Source: Burkholderia pseudomultivorans (GTDB lineage Bacteria; Pseudomonadota; Gammaproteobacteria; Burkholderiales; Burkholderiaceae). From it: a DNA stretch of 64,000 nt. Of the stretch, positions 60,323-64,000 are shown piece by piece. The stretch lies in NCBI RefSeq assembly GCF_001718415.1, contig NZ_CP013378.1:3038001-3102000 (forward strand), written 5' to 3'. Within the stretch, counting starts at the first letter, position 1. The number at the start of each line of letters is the position of its first letter. The notes below the pieces were generated by a model. It was not told the DNA's origin and searched no databases. It saw only the letters and a program-made list of their open reading frames with translations. The position numbers were made by a program, and so were the translations under genes.

Positions 60323-63300
60323 ATGGCACGTTTCTTCATCGATCGCCCCGTATTCGCGTGGGTGATCGCACTCTTCATCATGCTGGGCGGCGCCTTCGCG
60401 ATTCGCGCGCTGCCCGTCGCGCAGTATCCGGACATCGCGCCGCCCGTCGTCAGCATCTATGCGACCTATCCGGGCGCGTCCGCGCAGGTCGTCGAGGAAT
60501 CGGTGACGGCGCTGATCGAGCGCGAGATGAACGGCGCGCCGGGGCTGCTGTATACGTCCGCGACGAGCAGCGCCGGGATGGCCTCGCTGTACCTGACCTT
60601 CCGGCAGGGCGTCAACGCCGACCTGGCGGCCGTCGAGGTGCAGAACCGCCTGAAGACGGTCGAGGCGCGGTTGCCCGAGCCCGTGCGGCGCGACGGCATC
60701 CAGGTCGAGAAGGCGGCCGACAACATCCAGCTCGTCGTGTCGCTGACCTCCGAGGACGGCCGGATGACCGACGTGCAGCTCGGCGAATACGCATCGGCGA
60801 ACGTCGTGCAGGCGCTGCGGCGCGTGGACGGCGTCGGCAAGGTGCAGTTCTGGGGCGCCGAATATGCGATGCGGATCTGGCCGGACCCGGTGAAGCTGGC
60901 CGGTCACGGACTGACCGCGTCGGACATCGCGTCGGCCGTGCGCGCGCACAACGCGCGCGTGACGGTCGGCGACATCGGCCGCAGCGCGGTGCCGGACAGC
61001 GCGCCGATCGCGGCGACCGTGTTCGCCGACGCGCCGCTGAAGACGCCGGCCGATTTCGGCGCGATCGCGCTGCGCACGCAGGCCGACGGCTCCGCGCTGC
61101 TGCTGCGCGACGTCGCGCGCATCGAGTTCGGCGGCAACGACTACAACTATCCGTCCTACGTGAACGGCAAGGTCGCGACCGGCATGGGCATCAAGCTCGC
61201 GCCGGGCTCGAACGCGGTGGCCACCGAGAAGCGCGTGCGCGAGACGATGGACGAGTTGTCCGCGTATTTCCCGCCGGGCGTCAAATACCAGATTCCGTAC
61301 GAGACGTCGTCGTTCGTGCGCGTGTCGATGAACAAGGTCGTCACGACGCTGGTCGAGGCCGGCGTGCTGGTGTTCCTCGTGATGTTCCTGTTCATGCAGA
61401 ACCTGCGCGCGACGCTGATCCCCACGCTGGTCGTGCCGGTCGCGCTCGCGGGCACGTTCGGCGTGATGTATGCGGCCGGCTTCTCGATCAACGTGCTGAC
61501 GATGTTCGGCATGGTGCTCGCGATCGGCATCCTCGTCGACGATGCGATCGTCGTCGTCGAGAACGTCGAGCGGCTGATGGTCGAGGAAGGGCTCGGGCCG
61601 TACGACGCGACCGTCAAGGCGATGCGGCAGATCAGCGGCGCGATCGTCGGGATCACCGTCGTGCTGACCTCGGTGTTCGTGCCGATGGCGTTCTTCGGCG
61701 GCGCGGTCGGCAACATCTACCGGCAGTTCGCGCTGTCGCTCGCGGTGTCGATCGGCTTCTCCGCGTTCCTCGCGCTGTCGCTGACGCCCGCGCTGTGCGC
61801 GACGCTGCTCAAGCCGGTGTCGGACGCGCACCACGAGAAGCGCGGCTTCTTCGGCTGGTTCAACCGCTTCGTCGCGCGTTCGACACAGCGCTACGCGACG
61901 CGCGTCGGCGCGATGCTGAAGAAGCCGCTGCGCTGGCTCGTCGTGTACGGCGCACTGAGCGCCGCCGCCGCGCTGATGCTCACGCAACTGCCGAGCGCGT
62001 TCCTGCCCGACGAGGACCAGGGCAACTTCATGGTGATGGTGATCCGCCCGCAGGGCACGCCGCTCGCGGAAACGATGCAGAGCGTGCGCGCGGTCGAGTC
62101 GGCGATCCGCCGCGACGAGCCGGCCGCCTATACGTATGCGCTCGGCGGCTTCAACCTGTACGGCGAGGGGCCGAACGGCGGGATGATCTTCGTCACGCTG
62201 AAGAACTGGAAGGAGCGCAAGGCCGTGCGCGATCACGTGCAGGCGATCGTCGAGCGCGTGAATGCGCGCTTCGCGGGCACGCCGAACACGACGGTGTTCG
62301 CGATGAACTCGCCGGCGCTGCCCGATCTCGGCTCGACGAGCGGGTTCGACTTCCGGCTGCAGAACCGCGGCGGCCTCGAGCATGCGGCGTTCGCCGCCGC
62401 GCGCGAGCAGCTGCTCGCGGCGGGCGGCAAGGATCCCGCGCTCACCGACCTGATGTTCGCGGGCACGCAGGACGCGCCGCAGCTGAAGCTCGACATCGAT
62501 CGCGCGAAGGCGTCCGCGCTCGGCGTGTCGATGGACGAGATCAACACGACGCTCGCGGTGATGTTCGGTTCCGACTATATCGGCGACTTCATGCACGGCA
62601 CGCAGGTGCGGCGCGTGGTCGTGCAGGCCGACGGGCTGCACCGGCTCGATCCCGACGACGTGAAGAAGCTGCGCGTGCGCAACGCGCGCGGCGAGATGGT
62701 GCCGCTCGCGGCGTTCGCGACGCTGCACTGGACGCTCGGGCCGCCGCAGCTCACGCGCTACAACGGCTATCCGTCGTTCACGATCAACGGCTCGGCCGCG
62801 CCCGGCCACAGCAGCGGCGAGGCGATGGCCGCGATCGAGCGCATCGCCGCGCAGCTGCCGGCCGGCATCGGCCATGCGTGGTCGGGGCAGTCGTTCGAGG
62901 AGCGGCTGTCGGGCTCGCAGGCGCCGATGCTGTTCGCGCTGTCGGTGCTGGTCGTGTTTCTCGCGCTCGCGGCGCTCTACGAGAGCTGGTCGATTCCGTT
63001 CGCGGTGATGCTGGTCGTGCCGCTCGGCGTGATCGGCGCGGTGCTCGGCGTCACGTTGCGCGGGATGCCGAACGATATCTATTTCAAGGTGGGGCTGATC
63101 GCGACGATCGGGCTGTCCGCGAAGAACGCGATCCTGATCGTCGAAGTCGCGAAGGACTTGGTCGCGCAGCGACTGTCGCTCGTCGACGCCGCGCTCGAGG
63201 CCGCGCGCCTGCGGCTGCGGCCGATCGTGATGACGTCGCTCGCGTTCGGCGTCGGCGTGCTGCCGCTCGCGTTCGCGTCGGGCGCGGCGTCCGGCGCGCA

Positions 63301-63457
63301 GCGGGCGATCGGCACCGGCGTGCTCGGCGGCGTGATCACCGCGACCGTATTCGCGGTGTTCCTGGTTCCGCTGTTTTTCGTGATCGTCGGCCGCCTGTTC
63401 GACGTCGGCCCGCGCCGGCGCGGCGCTGCGCAACCGACGACGATGGAGGGATCGTGA
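60323..63457 (+). CDS. amrB: RND multidrug efflux pump, AcrB/AmrB type
   Basis: A 1044-residue HAE1-family pump with 12 helices and two large periplasmic loops. It begins MARFFIDRPVFAWVIAL. The TM4 segment GMVLAIGILVDDAIVVVENVER holds the conserved Asp pair for proton relay, and TM10 carries the Lys in GLSAKNAILIVE. Amr pumps export aminoglycosides and macrolides; that specificity is inferred from the family. It starts 15 bases after amrA, and its stop overlaps the next start. Confidence 0.93.
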   Translation: MARFFIDRPVFAWVIALFIMLGGAFAIRALPVAQYPDIAPPVVSIYATYPGASAQVVEESVTALIEREMNGAPGLLYTSATSSAGMASLYLTFRQGVNADLAAVEVQNRLKTVEARLPEPVRRDGIQVEKAADNIQLVVSLTSEDGRMTDVQLGEYASANVVQALRRVDGVGKVQFWGAEYAMRIWPDPVKLAGHGLTASDIASAVRAHNARVTVGDIGRSAVPDSAPIAATVFADAPLKTPADFGAIALRTQADGSALLLRDVARIEFGGNDYNYPSYVNGKVATGMGIKLAPGSNAVATEKRVRETMDELSAYFPPGVKYQIPYETSSFVRVSMNKVVTTLVEAGVLVFLVMFLFMQNLRATLIPTLVVPVALAGTFGVMYAAGFSINVLTMFGMVLAIGILVDDAIVVVENVERLMVEEGLGPYDATVKAMRQISGAIVGITVVLTSVFVPMAFFGGAVGNIYRQFALSLAVSIGFSAFLALSLTPALCATLLKPVSDAHHEKRGFFGWFNRFVARSTQRYATRVGAMLKKPLRWLVVYGALSAAAALMLTQLPSAFLPDEDQGNFMVMVIRPQGTPLAETMQSVRAVESAIRRDEPAAYTYALGGFNLYGEGPNGGMIFVTLKNWKERKAVRDHVQAIVERVNARFAGTPNTTVFAMNSPALPDLGSTSGFDFRLQNRGGLEHAAFAAAREQLLAAGGKDPALTDLMFAGTQDAPQLKLDIDRAKASALGVSMDEINTTLAVMFGSDYIGDFMHGTQVRRVVVQADGLHRLDPDDVKKLRVRNARGEMVPLAAFATLHWTLGPPQLTRYNGYPSFTINGSAAPGHSSGEAMAAIERIAAQLPAGIGHAWSGQSFEERLSGSQAPMLFALSVLVVFLALAALYESWSIPFAVMLVVPLGVIGAVLGVTLRGMPNDIYFKVGLIATIGLSAKNAILIVEVAKDLVAQRLSLVDAALEAARLRLRPIVMTSLAFGVGVLPLAFASGAASGAQRAIGTGVLGGVITATVFAVFLVPLFFVIVGRLFDVGPRRRGAAQPTTMEGS

Positions 63458-64000
63458 TGATGTTTCGCCTGAATGCACGCGCGGCGCAGCGCACCCCGGT
63501 CGCGCTGGCGGCCGTGCTCGTGCTCGCGGGCTGCTCGCTCGCGCCGCGCTACGAGCGCCCGGTCGCGCCGGTGCCGTCCGCGTATGCGCCCGTCGACGGC
63601 GGCGCGGCCGTCGCATCCGGGCCGTCCGGCCCGTCCGCCGATGCCGCGCTGCTCGACGACTGGCGCGCGTACTTCACCGATCCGGCGCTGCGCGCGTGGA
63701 TCGACGCGGCGCTTGCGAACAACCGCGACCTGCGGATCGCGGCGGGCCGCCTCGACGAGGCGCGCGCGCTGTACGGCGTGCAGCGCGCCGAGCGGATGCC
63801 GTCGGTCGACGCGAATCTCGGCTACGAGCGCACGCGGCAGTACGACCCGGTCGTGCGCGAAAGCGCGGTCAGCGGGCTCTATCGCGCGGGGGTCGGCATC
63901 AGTGCGTACGAGCTCGACCTGTTCGGCCGCGTGCGGAGCCTGTCCGACGCGGCGCTGGCCGAGTATTTCGCGACGGCCGAAGCGCAGCGCACGGTGCGGA
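63457..64000 (+). CDS. oprA: Outer-membrane efflux lipoprotein, cut by window edge
   Basis: The first 181 codons of an OprM/NodT-type channel are present. A signal peptide ends at the lipobox LAG-Cys26, followed by SLAPRYERPVAPVPSAY. Then DWRAYFTDPALRAWIDAALANNRDLRIAAGRLDEARALYG begins the first OEP helical pair, and GISAYELDLFGRVRSLSDAAL is the classic motif after the beta strand. ATG 63457 overlaps the amrB stop; ATG 63460 is one codon later. The rest lies beyond position 64000. Confidence 0.9.
   Translation, partial: MMFRLNARAAQRTPVALAAVLVLAGCSLAPRYERPVAPVPSAYAPVDGGAAVASGPSGPSADAALLDDWRAYFTDPALRAWIDAALANNRDLRIAAGRLDEARALYGVQRAERMPSVDANLGYERTRQYDPVVRESAVSGLYRAGVGISAYELDLFGRVRSLSDAALAEYFATAEAQRTVR

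Noticed and set aside
59027..63616. A 1529-codon open frame on the minus strand
   Set aside because: It is antisense to the RND pump genes amrA/amrB and is made of Arg/His/Asp-rich sequence, the normal shadow of GC-rich third codon positions. The plus-strand products match well-known families over full length.

Overview
The window is high-GC (mostly 65-70%) bacterial DNA with the gene content and protein sequences of a Burkholderia, most likely a Burkholderia cepacia complex main chromosome. The supporting evidence is an RND efflux set of AmrR-AmrA-AmrB-OprA type, a TOBE-protein-ended ssu cluster, the sbp-cysT-cysW-cysA-cysB order, a prkA-yeaH-spoVR operon and a nodIJ-like exporter. Species assignment is inference. 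No transposase, integrase, prophage or CRISPR array is visible. The window opens inside aat and closes inside the outer-membrane efflux gene.

Layout. 1-1.3 kb: aat and a Nudix hydrolase on the minus strand, then initiator tRNA-fMet. 1.4-4.1 kb: a UPF0303 protein, an SMR efflux protein, a 3-hydroxyisobutyryl-CoA hydrolase and a small membrane protein. 4.4-7.6 kb: ssuD-ssuC-ssuB-ssuF for alkanesulfonate use, without ssuE or ssuA beside it. 7.7-9.5 kb: two small unknown genes, dusA and tRNA-His. 9.5-19.3 kb: a loose run of small, mostly unknown genes, among them a ParB/Srx-like protein, lipoproteins, two VOC proteins, a DUF695-RraB protein, an LprI/XAC2610-like exported protein and an exported single-HKD phospholipase D. 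Several strong terminators here have no gene in front of them.

19.8-31.6 kb: an HxlR regulator divergent from a thioesterase, an aldo/keto reductase, a LysR regulator divergent from an M20 peptidase and an MHS-type symporter, mnmH translationally coupled to a DUF318-type permease, a nodIJ-like exporter and a universal stress protein. 31.6-33.4 kb: lexA with two SOS boxes and two small downstream genes. 33.6-38.7 kb: sulfate/thiosulfate import (sbp-cysT-cysW-cysA) and the LysR activator cysB. 39-44.7 kb: ribose import and phosphorylation (rbsB-rbsA-rbsC-rbsR-rbsK) behind a perfect LacI-family palindrome. 45-46.8 kb: a chemoreceptor. 47.3-52.3 kb: prkA-yeaH-spoVR. 52.5-53.8 kb: a KgtP-like permease. 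54.3-56.7 kb: a polar amino-acid ABC importer without its ATPase. 56.7-58 kb: an M23 peptidase. 58.3-64 kb: the divergent TetR/RND efflux locus.

Two sulfur systems (sulfonate and sulfate) lie about 26 kb apart, and CysB-type regulation probably links them. The three ABC substrate-binding-protein genes (sbp, rbsB and the amino-acid SBP) share one design: each is followed by a long GC-rich stem-loop before its membrane-component genes. The most unusual non-coding signals are a short terminator-ended segment at about 54.03-54.10 kb carrying an anti-Shine-Dalgarno motif, and two further orphan terminators at 9.9 and 11.1 kb. No wholly new multi-gene system could be demonstrated; the best leads are listed as findings.
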